This document shows, in pieces, positions 20,164 to 29,037 of a stretch of 64,000 nt of DNA. Below the pieces are notes generated by a model. The model did no database searches and was not told the origin of the DNA. It saw nothing but the letters and a program-made list of their open reading frames with translations. A program made the position numbers and the translations under genes. The stretch is taken from NCBI RefSeq assembly GCF_008364625.2, contig NZ_CP126604.1:1116001-1180000 (forward strand). Direction: 5' to 3'. Position 1 is the stretch's first letter, and each line of letters starts with the position of its first letter. This stretch comes from Enterobacter dykesii. Lineage in GTDB: Bacteria > Pseudomonadota > Gammaproteobacteria > Enterobacterales > Enterobacteriaceae.

Positions 20164-20448
20164 ATGAGTATCTTTGATGAACTGAAGGCTTCACTTGAAG
20201 AGGCAGCCGAGATCCAACGTGGTAAGAAAACGCCATCACGAGTCACTCGCTATGAGGTCGCGGACGTTCGCGCGATAAGAGAGCAGTTAAATGTCACTCA
20301 AAGCGAAATGGCGAAGGCTCTGGGTACAAGCGTTGATACGATTAAAAGCTGGGAGTCGAAACGGCGAAACCCAACGGGATTAGCGGCGAAAGTGCTAAAT
20401 GTGATTAGAGATAATCCCGCGTTTTTCAGAGCGCTTGCGGGGCAGTGA
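20164..20448 (+). CDS. HigA2-like HTH antitoxin
   Basis: 94 residues. N-terminal helix (MSIFDELKASLEEAAEIQRG) that wraps the toxin in relatives, and a C-terminal XRE helix-turn-helix at about residues 36-88 (LNVTQSEMAKALGTSVDTIKSWESKRRNPTG). Resembles the NadS/HigA2 group. GGGGCAGGCA precedes the ATG. Second gene of the toxin-antitoxin pair; expected to repress their promoter as well. Confidence 0.88.
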   Translation: MSIFDELKASLEEAAEIQRGKKTPSRVTRYEVADVRAIREQLNVTQSEMAKALGTSVDTIKSWESKRRNPTGLAAKVLNVIRDNPAFFRALAGQ

Positions 20449-20473
20449 GCTGATATCTATCTGTACACTCTAT

Positions 20474-20548
20474 GCCGGGTGACGCTGCGCTTACCCGGCA
20501 TACAAACCGGTTTACCGTAGGCCTGATAAGCGCAGCGCCATCAGGCTT
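20474..20548. repeat. REP pair (BIME) overlapping the entD 3' end
   Basis: A first REP (GCCGGGT 20474-20480 with ACCCGGC 20493-20499) is followed by a second palindromic unit, GCCTGATAAGCGC with GCGCCATCAGGC, ending near 20546. The second unit runs into entD and supplies its stop codon (20541-20543) and last codon. Confidence 0.85.
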
Positions 20549-21197
20549 TTAGCAGCGTAAACACGCTCGTATCATTATTCTGCCAGACGAGGGTGAAGCG
20601 TTTACCCTCAGGATAGTCTCCAGCCGGATGCGAAAGCGCCAGCGTGATTGTTTTTTCCGTTAACTCAGTGACTCTCGCCCACTCAAACCCCATGAAAGTA
20701 TTCGCTTTCGGAAAGAGCGCCTTAAACAAACTCTCTTTGGCGCTAAAAGCGAGCGTCAGCGCCAGCGCAAAGGGGGAGCCCGAGTGCGTCAGGCATATCA
20801 CTTCCTGCGCATCAACGATGCCGTCCTGGATTTCGCGGGCTTCCCGGTCTGGAAGAATGGCTTCGCAATCAATACCTACGAGCGCATCTTGATGACGGAC
20901 GGCAACCGCCATCGCCTGCGTGCCGCTGTGGGTGATGCTCCCCGAAACCCCTTTCGGCCAGAGCGGTTCGCCGCTGGGGCCGATGCCGGGGATCGCGCGT
21001 TCATTTATCACGCCGAGCGCATGCGCGGCGGCAATGCGGCCAGCCAGATGCTCGGCTTTGCGTTTGCGCCCGGCGTTTGCAAGCTCTGCGTGGTGGGGGA
21101 GCCAGAGAAGGTCGGCGTCGGTGAAGGTGGTGGGGTCGAAGGTGACGTGGTGGACGGTGTGGCCGGCAAGAGAAAATGTGCTGTGGGTAGTGTGCAT
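20541..21197 (-). CDS. entD: Enterobactin 4'-phosphopantetheinyl transferase
   Basis: 218 residues. Transfers phosphopantetheine from CoA to the carrier domains of EntB and EntF, making the enterobactin synthase functional. Shows the Sfp-type motifs GIDCE (Mg2+-binding Asp and Glu) and FSAKESLFKALFP (KESxFK), plus WPKGVSGSITHS upstream. It is downstream of fepA in the same direction, separated by 80 bases containing a hairpin repeat, as in the E. coli fepA-entD unit. Confidence 0.95.
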   Translation of the reverse strand: MHTTHSTFSLAGHTVHHVTFDPTTFTDADLLWLPHHAELANAGRKRKAEHLAGRIAAAHALGVINERAIPGIGPSGEPLWPKGVSGSITHSGTQAMAVAVRHQDALVGIDCEAILPDREAREIQDGIVDAQEVICLTHSGSPFALALTLAFSAKESLFKALFPKANTFMGFEWARVTELTEKTITLALSHPAGDYPEGKRFTLVWQNNDTSVFTLLKA

Positions 21198-21216
21198 GGT
21201 TTTCCTTCAGAATTGT

Positions 21217-21262
21217 GCGGCCTGATGCCCTCACCCCGGCCCTCTCCCATAGGGAGAGGGAG
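21217..21262. repeat. G/C-rich hairpin repeat between fepA and entD
   Basis: Copy of a repeat family in this window: GCGGCCTGATGCCCTCA, then CCCCGGCCCTCTCCC, then a short loop and GGGAGAGGGAG. Stem CCCTCTCCC/GGGAGAGGG. Here it is inside an operon, where it could stabilise or attenuate the fepA message. Confidence 0.8.
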
Positions 21263-21277
21263 GAGTTACTGCCTGAA

Positions 21278-23518
21278 TCAGAATCGCGTATTCACGCTCA
21301 TGTACCAGGTTCGGCCCGGTTCATTATACGTGTACGCTCCCGCACCGTACATATACGCACCGGTGGTGGCATTTCCGGTCGTCTGGGCATTACCCGCGCG
21401 CCACTGACGCTTGTCGAAGACGTTATCCACGCCGCCGGTCAGGCTGACGTTTTTGGTCATGTCCCAGGTCGCGCTCAGGCCAACGATGCTGTAAGGGCTG
21501 ACTTCGTCTTTCTCAGATCCTGTCACCGGCTGACCTTTGTAGTTGTACTTCTTCGGCTGCTGCTTGCCGTACCAGGTAAAGGTCGACTGGAGCGACACGT
21601 CCTGATGCACCTGCCAGCTCAGGGTCGAGTTCAGCGTGTACTCCGGAATGATCGACAGACGGTCGCCGGTCTCCTTGTTCTTGCTCTGCAGCATATAGGT
21701 GATGTTGTTGGTCCAGTTGATCGTGTCGCTGACCGGCACGTTCAGGGAGCCTTCCAGCCCTTCGACAACCGCTTTCGGAACGTTTTCCCACTGGTAAATA
21801 TCCGTCTGCACTTTGCCGGAAGAGGTATGACCAATCGGCGCGTAGCCCGCTTCAATTTTGTCGCGATAGTCGTTGCGGAACCAGGTCACGCCCGCCAGCC
21901 AGCCGTCGCGCTTCCACTCCAGACCAATCTCTTTGTTGATGCTGGTTTCGGCTTTCAGGTCATCGTTGCCCATCATGTAGCAGCCCACGCCGTCCGAGCT
22001 GGCGTAGCAGCCCTGGCCTTTGCTGTAGAGCAGGTAGTTCGGGTTGGTCTGGTACAGGCTCGGCGCTTTGTAGGCGCGCGCGATCCCCATCTTCAGCGTG
22101 AAGTCATCCCCCAGGCCTTGCGACAGGTTCAGGGACGGGCTCCAGTTATTGCCGACGATGGTGTGGTGATCGAAGCGCAGGGCAGGGGTCAGCATGGTGC
22201 TGTCGGTCAGCTCCATGTTGTTTTCAGCGAACAGGGAGAAAATCTCCGCCGAGGTGTACGGGCTGCGGTCGTTTGTCATGCCCGGAATGGTGCCGCCCTG
22301 TAGGGTTTGCGTGAACGAAGTCGAGTCCTTCATGCGCTGCTGGTTCCACTCGGTGCCCAGCGTCAGGTTCTGGTTGACGAGGAAATCAATCGGCAGGTTG
22401 ATCTCGCTGTGCAGCATCACGTCGGCCAGGTCGGTGTCGGTGAATTTATTGCTGTTGAATAACCCTTCCGTCCCGCCCGCCAGCCCTTCGCCCAGGCGGG
22501 AGTTGCGGGTGTGCTCGTACTGCGCCCAGCTGCTGGTGGTGATGCCGTTATCCCAGCCGCCGTTCCAGGTCACCGCGAAGTTCTGGCGATAGATACGGTT
22601 AGTCTCTTTACCGTAATTCTTCTTCACCAGCGCGCTGTCGTTGTTGGTGTTCTGCGTGTCGCCCGCGTAGAGGTTGTTCTGGCGGCTGTAGCCCGCTTCG
22701 AACTCCAGGGACTGCATAGGCGCGAAGTCCCAGCGCACCACGCCGTTGATGTCTTTGTTTTCCACGCCCTCGCGGCCAGCCGGCAGGGTGTTGGCGTAGG
22801 CACCGGTACGATCGGACTGATGACCCTGGTTGATATCCCACGCGTCGGCCTGGGTTTTATCCAGGTTACCGAACATGCGGAAGCTGAAGTCGCCGCCCAG
22901 CGGGCCGCTCAGGCTGAAGTTGGTGCGTTTGGTGGAACCTTCGTCCTTATGTTCTGGCGCGTTCAGGTAGGTGTTCCAGGAGCCGTGCCACTGGTCGTCG
23001 AATTTTTTGGTAATGATGTTCACCACGCCGCCTGCCGCGCCGTTGCCGTAGCGCGCGGCGGCCGGACCGCGGATCACTTCGATGCGCTCGATCATCTCCG
23101 GCGGCACCCAGCCGGTATCGCCGCGGGTGTCGCGCTCGCCGCGCCAGCCCAGACGGATAGAGTTACGGCTGGTCACCGGCTTGCCGTCGATCAGGATCAG
23201 CGTGTTTTCCGGACCCATGCCGCGAATGTCAATCTGACGGTTATTTCCGCGCTGGCCGCTGGTGGAGTTCCCGGTGAGGTTAACGCCCGGCATGGTGCGG
23301 ATAATTTCCGCCACATCGCGCGCGGGCGGATTTTTGCGGATCTCGTCGGCGGTGATGGTCGATACGCCCGGCGCCTGTAAATTCTGCTCGGCGGCGGTGA
23401 TTACCATGGTGTCTTCGTGCTGCGCAGAGGCGGTGTTGTCGTCTGCCATGGTGGGCAACGCGACACCATAAATCCCTAAATTGACCAGCAAGGCCAGAGA
23501 GTGAATCTTCTTATTCAT
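21278..23518 (-). CDS. fepA: Outer-membrane ferric enterobactin receptor
   Basis: 746 residues. TonB-dependent receptor importing ferric enterobactin through the outer membrane. Signal peptide ends near residue 25 (LPTMA), TonB box DTMVITA at 36-42, plug domain to about residue 175 (GPAAARYGNGAAGGVVNIITKK), then the 22-strand barrel ending in the usual aromatic (VNTRF). Divergent from fes across a Fur-box region, so iron-repressed. A surface loop has a Cys pair (GQGCYASSDGVGCYM), as in E. coli FepA. Confidence 0.97.
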   Translation of the reverse strand: MNKKIHSLALLVNLGIYGVALPTMADDNTASAQHEDTMVITAAEQNLQAPGVSTITADEIRKNPPARDVAEIIRTMPGVNLTGNSTSGQRGNNRQIDIRGMGPENTLILIDGKPVTSRNSIRLGWRGERDTRGDTGWVPPEMIERIEVIRGPAAARYGNGAAGGVVNIITKKFDDQWHGSWNTYLNAPEHKDEGSTKRTNFSLSGPLGGDFSFRMFGNLDKTQADAWDINQGHQSDRTGAYANTLPAGREGVENKDINGVVRWDFAPMQSLEFEAGYSRQNNLYAGDTQNTNNDSALVKKNYGKETNRIYRQNFAVTWNGGWDNGITTSSWAQYEHTRNSRLGEGLAGGTEGLFNSNKFTDTDLADVMLHSEINLPIDFLVNQNLTLGTEWNQQRMKDSTSFTQTLQGGTIPGMTNDRSPYTSAEIFSLFAENNMELTDSTMLTPALRFDHHTIVGNNWSPSLNLSQGLGDDFTLKMGIARAYKAPSLYQTNPNYLLYSKGQGCYASSDGVGCYMMGNDDLKAETSINKEIGLEWKRDGWLAGVTWFRNDYRDKIEAGYAPIGHTSSGKVQTDIYQWENVPKAVVEGLEGSLNVPVSDTINWTNNITYMLQSKNKETGDRLSIIPEYTLNSTLSWQVHQDVSLQSTFTWYGKQQPKKYNYKGQPVTGSEKDEVSPYSIVGLSATWDMTKNVSLTGGVDNVFDKRQWRAGNAQTTGNATTGAYMYGAGAYTYNEPGRTWYMSVNTRF

Positions 23519-23595
23519 TGTACGTCCCGCTTTTATGGTTATTTAATGAACGCGCTTCCCACAGCGCGGGCATTACGCTATTGCAAATGCAAATA

Positions 23596-23613
23596 GTTAT
23601 CAATAATATTATC
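23596..23613. promoter_or_regulatory. Fur box between fepA and fes
   Basis: Three adjacent hexamers GTTATC, AATAAT and ATTATC match the GATAAT/ATTATC array recognised by Fur. Placed in the 146-base divergent region, 78 bases upstream of fepA and 52 of fes, inside an AT-rich stretch. Confidence 0.65.
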
Positions 23614-23664
23614 AATAAAATTTGCGCTGAAACAAAAAAGACTGTGAAACATGGGGTTATAGGG

Positions 23665-24864
23665 GTGACGACGTTAACAACCGGAAGTGAAGCGTGGTGG
23701 CAGTCGAAAAATGGGCCTGAATGGAAGCCGGAAAAGGGAAAATATCGCGTCACGTTCTGGTGGCGTGACCCGGCAGGAACGCAAAGAACGTCACCGATCA
23801 AACGCGTCTGGCTCTACGTCACCGGCGTGACCGATCACCACCAAAATGCCCGCCCGCAGTCTCTCGAACGCATTCCGGATACCGACGTCTGGCAGTGGCA
23901 GGGTGAGTTCAGCCCCGAGTGGCGCGGAAGCTACTGTTTTATCCCATCCGTGAACGAAAACGATTTTACCGATACCGTCTTTGAAGGCGAGCAGCCGGAC
24001 CGCATGGCGCTGCGCGAAGGCTGGCGTAAACTGCTGCCGCACGCGGTTTCCGACCCGCTGAATCCGCAAAGCTGGCGCGGCGGGCGCGGGCATGCCGTCT
24101 CCGCGCTGGAGATGCCGGAAGCGCCGGTTCAGCCGGGCTGGAATCATCCCGATACGCCGTATCAGCCGCCGGTCTGCATTGAGTGGGAAAGCGCGCGCCT
24201 GGAAAATCGCCGTCGCGTCTGGATTTTCACCACCGGGGGTCACGACCCGGAGCGTCCGCTGGCGGTGCTGCTCGACGGGCAGTTCTGGGCCGAAAGTATG
24301 CCCGTCTGGCCTGCGCTGGCATCGCTCACCGCCCAGCACAAATTACCGCCCGCGGTCTACGTCTTAATCGATGTTATCGACATGGAGCATCGCAACCGCG
24401 AGCTGCCGTGCAATCCCGATTTCTGGCTGGCGGTGCAGGAAGAACTTCTCCCACTTGTAAAAAATATCGCCCCCTTCAGCGACCGCGCCGACCGTACCGT
24501 GGTGGCGGGCCAGAGCTTTGGCGGACTCTCTTCTCTTTATGCTGGCCTCAACTGGCCGCAGCGGTTTGGCTGCGTGCTGAGCCAGTCCGGCTCGTACTGG
24601 TGGCCGCACCGCGGTGGGCAGCAGGAAGGGCGCCTCATCGAACAGCTCAGAGCAGGTGAACTAACCGCGAGCGGGCTGCGCATCGTCCTCGAAGCCGGAC
24701 GTAACGAGCCGCTGATTTTCAATGCCAATGAGGCGATTTACGCCGAACTACACGCGCAGCAGCAGGTTACCTGGCGTCAGGTTGACGGCGGACACGACGC
24801 GCTTTGCTGGCGCGGTGGGCTGACGCAGGGGCTGATGACCCTCTGGCAGCCGCTTATTCACTAA
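23665..24864 (+). CDS. fes: Enterobactin/ferric enterobactin esterase
   Basis: 399 residues from GTG 23665, which aligns with the E. coli Fes start (GSE.WWQSK.GPEW); the longer frame reads through the Fur-box region. Cytoplasmic alpha/beta hydrolase that cleaves the trilactone of imported ferric enterobactin to free iron. Nucleophile Ser284 in VAGQSFGGLSS; catalytic His in VDGGHDALCW near the C-terminus. First gene of fes-ybdZ-entF. Confidence 0.95.
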   Translation: MTTLTTGSEAWWQSKNGPEWKPEKGKYRVTFWWRDPAGTQRTSPIKRVWLYVTGVTDHHQNARPQSLERIPDTDVWQWQGEFSPEWRGSYCFIPSVNENDFTDTVFEGEQPDRMALREGWRKLLPHAVSDPLNPQSWRGGRGHAVSALEMPEAPVQPGWNHPDTPYQPPVCIEWESARLENRRRVWIFTTGGHDPERPLAVLLDGQFWAESMPVWPALASLTAQHKLPPAVYVLIDVIDMEHRNRELPCNPDFWLAVQEELLPLVKNIAPFSDRADRTVVAGQSFGGLSSLYAGLNWPQRFGCVLSQSGSYWWPHRGGQQEGRLIEQLRAGELTASGLRIVLEAGRNEPLIFNANEAIYAELHAQQQVTWRQVDGGHDALCWRGGLTQGLMTLWQPLIH

Positions 24865-24874
24865 CGGAGTCTGT

Positions 24875-25087
24875 ATGGAATTCAGCAATCCTTTCGATAA
24901 TCCGCAGGGACAGTTCGCCATTTTGCAAAACGACCAGGGGCAGTACAGCCTGTGGCCGCAGCAGTGCGAACTGCCGGCGGGGTGGCGCGTGGTGTGCGAA
25001 GCGCAGTCTCAGGAGGCATGCCAGCAGTGGCTGGCCGAACGCTGGGAAACGCTTGAGCCGTCTTATTTTGCGGGGGATAACGCATGA
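24875..25087 (+). CDS. ybdZ: MbtH-like protein
   Basis: 70 residues. MbtH family chaperone/activator of the EntF adenylation domain: NPFDNPQGQFAILQNDQGQYSLWP with the conserved Trp residues and WRVV..., WLAERWETLEPSYF. Starts ten bases after the fes stop codon and overlaps entF by four bases (25084-25087), implying coupled translation at equal stoichiometry. Confidence 0.95.
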   Translation: MEFSNPFDNPQGQFAILQNDQGQYSLWPQQCELPAGWRVVCEAQSQEACQQWLAERWETLEPSYFAGDNA

Positions 25088-28000
25088 ACCGTCTTCCTCT
25101 CGTCGCCGCCCAGCCGGGGATCTGGATGGCGGAACAGCTGTCCACGCTGCCAAACGCCTGGAGCGTAGCGCACTACACCGAGCTGAAAGGCGATATCGAT
25201 GCGCCACTGCTGGCAAAAGCCATTGCCGCGGGCATGATGCAGGCAGACACCCTGCGGATGCGTTTTGCCGAAGAAAACGGCGAGGTGTGGCAGTGGGTGG
25301 ATGAGAGCTTCGTTCTTCCGGAGCCGTCCGTTATTCGCGTTGATTCCCACGCAGCCGCCGTGGCGCTGATGGAATCCGATCTTAACCAGAACCTGCGCGT
25401 CGACAGCGGCCAGCAGCTGGCGTTTCACCAGCTGCTTCAGGTCGGTGAAAATCACTGGTACTGGTATCAGCGCTATCACCATCTGGTGGTGGATGGCTTC
25501 AGCTTCCCGGCCATTACCCGCCAGATCGCCGCGATTTATGCCGCGTGGAAAAAGTGTGAACCGACGCCCGCATCTCCGTTTACGCCATTTGCCGAAGTGG
25601 TGGAGGAGTATCAGCGCTATCGCGACAGCGAGGCATACGCGCGCGACGGCGCCTTCTGGGCGGAGCAGCGCAGGCAGTTGCCGTCTCCGGTCTCGCTCTC
25701 TTCCGCGCCGCTGCCGGGACGCGCCGCCACCACCGATATTCTTCGCCTGAAGGTTGACGCCGACGGTCGCGCCTTTAGCCAGCTTGCGCAGGCGGCAGGG
25801 CAGACGCAGCGTACCGATCTGGCCCTTGCGCTGGTGGCGCTGTGGCTGGGCCGTTTGACCGGAAGGCTGGACTACGCCGCCGGGTTTATCTTTATGCGCC
25901 GCATGGGCTCCGCCGCGCTGACCGCGACCGGGCCGGTGCTCAATGTCCTGCCGCTGGCGGTGAATATAAACCCTCATGAGTGCCTGCCGGAACTGGCGCT
26001 GCGCCTGGCTAATCAGCTGAAAAAAATGCGCCGCCATCAGCGCTACGACGCCGAACAGATCGTCCGCGACAGCGGGCGTGCCGCAGGCGATGAAGCCCTG
26101 TTTGGTCCGGTGCTGAACGTGAAGGTGTTTGATTATCAACTGGATATCGACGGCGTGGAGGCCATCACCCACACGCTCGCAACCGGCCCGGTGAACGATC
26201 TGGAGCTGGCGCTGTTCCCCGACGAGCAGGGCGGATTGAGCATTGAGATCCTCGCCAGTAAGCAGCGTTACGATGAAGCGACGCTTTCCGGTCACGTGGC
26301 GCGTCTGAACGCGATGCTGATGCAGTTTGCGGCTAACCCGGATTTGCGCTGCGGCGAAGTGGAAACCGTTTCAGAACAGGAATACCAGAGGCTTGCGCGC
26401 ATCAACAATACCGGACTGGCGCTGCCGGCCACCACGCTGGCGGATCTGGTGGCGGAGCAGGCGAGCAAAACGCCGGACGTCCCCGCGCTGGCGGATGCAA
26501 ACGTTGAGCTGAACTATCGCCAGATGCGCGAGCAGGTGGTCGCGCTGGCAAACCTGCTGCGCACGCGCGGCGTGAAGCCGGGCGACAGCGTGGCGGTGGC
26601 CTTGCCGCGCTCGGTGTTCCTTACCCTGGCGCTGCACGGCATCGTCGAGGCGGGGGCCGCATGGCTGCCGCTCGACACCGGCTACCCGGACGATCGTCTG
26701 CGGATGATGCTCGAGGACGCGAAGCCGTCCCTGCTCATTACCACCGACGAGCAGCTCCCGCGCTTTAGCGATCTGCCGATTAGTGCATTTAGTTACAACA
26801 CCCTTTTACCGGCTGCGGATGCAAAACCGCTGCGGCTGGCGAAGCCGGAGCAGACGGCGTACATCATCTTTACCTCCGGTTCGACGGGACGTCCGAAGGG
26901 CGTCATGGTCGGGCATACCGCCATCGTTAACCGCCTCAAGTGGATGCAGGATCACTACCCGCTGGACGCGACGGACGTGGTGGCGCAGAAAACGCCGTGC
27001 AGCTTTGACGTGTCGGTGTGGGAGTTCTGGTGGCCGTTTATCGCCGGGGCGAAGCTGGTGATGGCCGAGCCGGATGCGCACCGCGACCCGCAGGCGATGC
27101 AGAGCTTCTTCGCGCGGTACGGCGTGACCACTACCCACTTCGTGCCATCGATGCTGGCGGCGTTTGTCGCCTCGCTGGCGCCTGAAAACGTCGACTGCTG
27201 CAAAACGCTTAGGCAGGTGTTCTGCAGCGGCGAAGCGCTGCCGACCGAACTGTGCCGCGAGTGGGAGCAGCTCACCCGTGCGCCGCTGCACAACCTCTAT
27301 GGCCCAACCGAAGCGGCGGTAGACGTGAGCTGGTATCCGGCGTTTGGCCCCGAGCTGGCGGCGGTGGAAGGCAACAGCGTGCCAATCGGCTTCCCGGTAT
27401 GGAACACCGGGCTGCGCATTCTTGACGCCATGATGCGCCCGGTGTCGTTCGGCGTGGCGGGGGATCTGTATCTCACCGGCATTCAGCTGGCGCAGGGGTA
27501 TCTTGGCCGTCCGGATCTCACCGCCAGCCGCTTTATTGCTGACCCGTTCGCTCCCGGCGAGCGCATGTACCGCACCGGCGACGTTGCCCGCTGGCTGGAC
27601 AACGGCGCGGTGGAATATCTCGGCCGCAGCGATGACCAGTTAAAAATTCGCGGCCAGCGCATCGAGCTGGGCGAAATCGACCGGGCGATGCTGTCGCTGC
27701 CGGACGTGGCCCAGGCCGTGGCGCACGCCTGCGTCTTCAACCAGGCGGCGGCAACGGGCGGCGATGCCCGCCAGCTGGTGGGGTACGTGGTTTCCGAATC
27801 CGGCTTACCGCTGGATCGCGACGCGCTGTTGGCATCGCTCAAAGCGCAGCTGCCGCCGCATATGGTGCCGGTGGTGCTGCTGCAAATCAGCGCGCTGCCG
27901 CTCAGCGCGAACGGCAAGCTGGACCGCAAGGCGCTGCCGCTGCCGGAGCTGACGAGTAAAACCTCCGGCCGTGCGCCGGAAAGCGAAACCGAAATCGCCG

Positions 28001-28941
28001 TCGCGCAGGCTTTTATCGCGCTGCTGGGCTGTGAGATCAACGACATCGAGGCGGATTTCTTTGCCCTCGGCGGACACTCGCTGCTGGCGATGCGCCTGGC
28101 GGCACAGCTTAGCCGCGCGTTCGAGCGCAAGGTTACGCCGGGGCAGATTATGGTCGCCTCCACGGTGAGCAAGCTCAGCGCGCTGCTGGACTCGCAGATG
28201 AGCGACGAGCAGGCGCAGCGTCTGGGGTATGAAACCCTTCTGCCGCTGCGCGAAAGCGACGGTCCGACGCTGTTCTGCTTCCATCCGGCGTCCGGCTTTG
28301 CCTGGCAGTTTAGCGTTCTGGCACGTTACCTCAGCCCGCGCTGGTCCATCGTCGGCATTCAGTCGCCGCGTCCGGACGGTCCGATGCAGCAGCGTGCGGA
28401 TCTGGATGGGGTGATTGAGCATCACCTGGCTACGCTGCGTAAGCAGCAGCCGCAGGGGCCGTATTACCTGTTTGGCTATTCCCTCGGCGGCACGCTGGCG
28501 CAGGGTATTGCCGCCCGTCTGCGCGAGCAGGGTGAAGCGGTGGCCTTCCTCGGCCTGCTGGACACCTGGCCGCCGGAAACCCAGAACTGGGCGGAAAAAG
28601 AGGCTAACGGCCTCGACCCGGCGGTGCTGGCGGAGATCGAGCGCGAGCGTCAGGCGTTTATCGCCGCCCAGCAGGGGCAGGGCTCCAGCGAGCTGTTTAA
28701 CGCTATCGAGGGCAACTACGCCGACGCGGTGCGGCTGCTCACCACGGCGCGCAGCGCGCGCTTTGACGGCAAAGCGACGCTGTTTGTCGCCGAGCGCACG
28801 CGAACGATGGATCCGCAGGTCGCCTGGGCACCGTGGGTGGCGGAGCTTGAGGTATACAGCCAGGACTGCGCCCACGTGGACATCATTTCACCGCAGGCGT
28901 TTGAGAAGATAGGGCCGGTGTTGAGGGAGATATTGGGGTAG
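25084..28941 (+). CDS. entF: Enterobactin synthase component F (NRPS)
   Basis: 1285 residues, one complete elongation-termination module. Condensation domain with HHLVVDG at 132-138; serine-activating adenylation domain about 450-960 (TSGSTGRPKGVMV, LYGPTEAAVDVSW, YRTGDVARW); carrier domain with the phosphopantetheine Ser999 in LGGHSLLAM; thioesterase from about 1040 with nucleophile Ser1133 in FGYSLGG. It couples dihydroxybenzoate from EntB to serine and cyclises three units to enterobactin. Activated by EntD and helped by YbdZ. No fepE follows. Confidence 0.97.
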   Translation: MNRLPLVAAQPGIWMAEQLSTLPNAWSVAHYTELKGDIDAPLLAKAIAAGMMQADTLRMRFAEENGEVWQWVDESFVLPEPSVIRVDSHAAAVALMESDLNQNLRVDSGQQLAFHQLLQVGENHWYWYQRYHHLVVDGFSFPAITRQIAAIYAAWKKCEPTPASPFTPFAEVVEEYQRYRDSEAYARDGAFWAEQRRQLPSPVSLSSAPLPGRAATTDILRLKVDADGRAFSQLAQAAGQTQRTDLALALVALWLGRLTGRLDYAAGFIFMRRMGSAALTATGPVLNVLPLAVNINPHECLPELALRLANQLKKMRRHQRYDAEQIVRDSGRAAGDEALFGPVLNVKVFDYQLDIDGVEAITHTLATGPVNDLELALFPDEQGGLSIEILASKQRYDEATLSGHVARLNAMLMQFAANPDLRCGEVETVSEQEYQRLARINNTGLALPATTLADLVAEQASKTPDVPALADANVELNYRQMREQVVALANLLRTRGVKPGDSVAVALPRSVFLTLALHGIVEAGAAWLPLDTGYPDDRLRMMLEDAKPSLLITTDEQLPRFSDLPISAFSYNTLLPAADAKPLRLAKPEQTAYIIFTSGSTGRPKGVMVGHTAIVNRLKWMQDHYPLDATDVVAQKTPCSFDVSVWEFWWPFIAGAKLVMAEPDAHRDPQAMQSFFARYGVTTTHFVPSMLAAFVASLAPENVDCCKTLRQVFCSGEALPTELCREWEQLTRAPLHNLYGPTEAAVDVSWYPAFGPELAAVEGNSVPIGFPVWNTGLRILDAMMRPVSFGVAGDLYLTGIQLAQGYLGRPDLTASRFIADPFAPGERMYRTGDVARWLDNGAVEYLGRSDDQLKIRGQRIELGEIDRAMLSLPDVAQAVAHACVFNQAAATGGDARQLVGYVVSESGLPLDRDALLASLKAQLPPHMVPVVLLQISALPLSANGKLDRKALPLPELTSKTSGRAPESETEIAVAQAFIALLGCEINDIEADFFALGGHSLLAMRLAAQLSRAFERKVTPGQIMVASTVSKLSALLDSQMSDEQAQRLGYETLLPLRESDGPTLFCFHPASGFAWQFSVLARYLSPRWSIVGIQSPRPDGPMQQRADLDGVIEHHLATLRKQQPQGPYYLFGYSLGGTLAQGIAARLREQGEAVAFLGLLDTWPPETQNWAEKEANGLDPAVLAEIERERQAFIAAQQGQGSSELFNAIEGNYADAVRLLTTARSARFDGKATLFVAERTRTMDPQVAWAPWVAELEVYSQDCAHVDIISPQAFEKIGPVLREILG

Positions 28942-28947
28942 TGATTT

Positions 28948-29037
28948 CCCCTCACCCTAACCCTCTCCCCAACGGGGCGAGGGGATGCTTTGCTCCCTCT
29001 CCCTGTGGGAGAGGGCCGGGGTGAGGGCATCAGACCG
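28948..29037. repeat. Composite hairpin repeat between entF and fepC
   Basis: Longest copy of the repeat family: CCCCTCACCCTAACCCTC at the left is complementary to GAGGGCCGGGGTGAGGGC at the right, enclosing two smaller hairpins. Lies between convergent entF and fepC, so probably a bidirectional terminator. Its right end, TCAGACCGCAC, provides the fepC stop codon (29030-29032). Confidence 0.8.

Noticed and set aside
23518-23664. Upstream extension of fes
   Set aside because: Reads through the Fur-box promoter region and has no counterpart in other Fes proteins.
25063-26295. 410-codon minus-strand frame within entF
   Set aside because: Arg/Gln/His-rich shadow frame opposite the EntF condensation domain.
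28948-29037. Possible CRISPR or tandem array
   Set aside because: Inverted, dispersed hairpin repeats rather than regularly spaced direct repeats with unique spacers.
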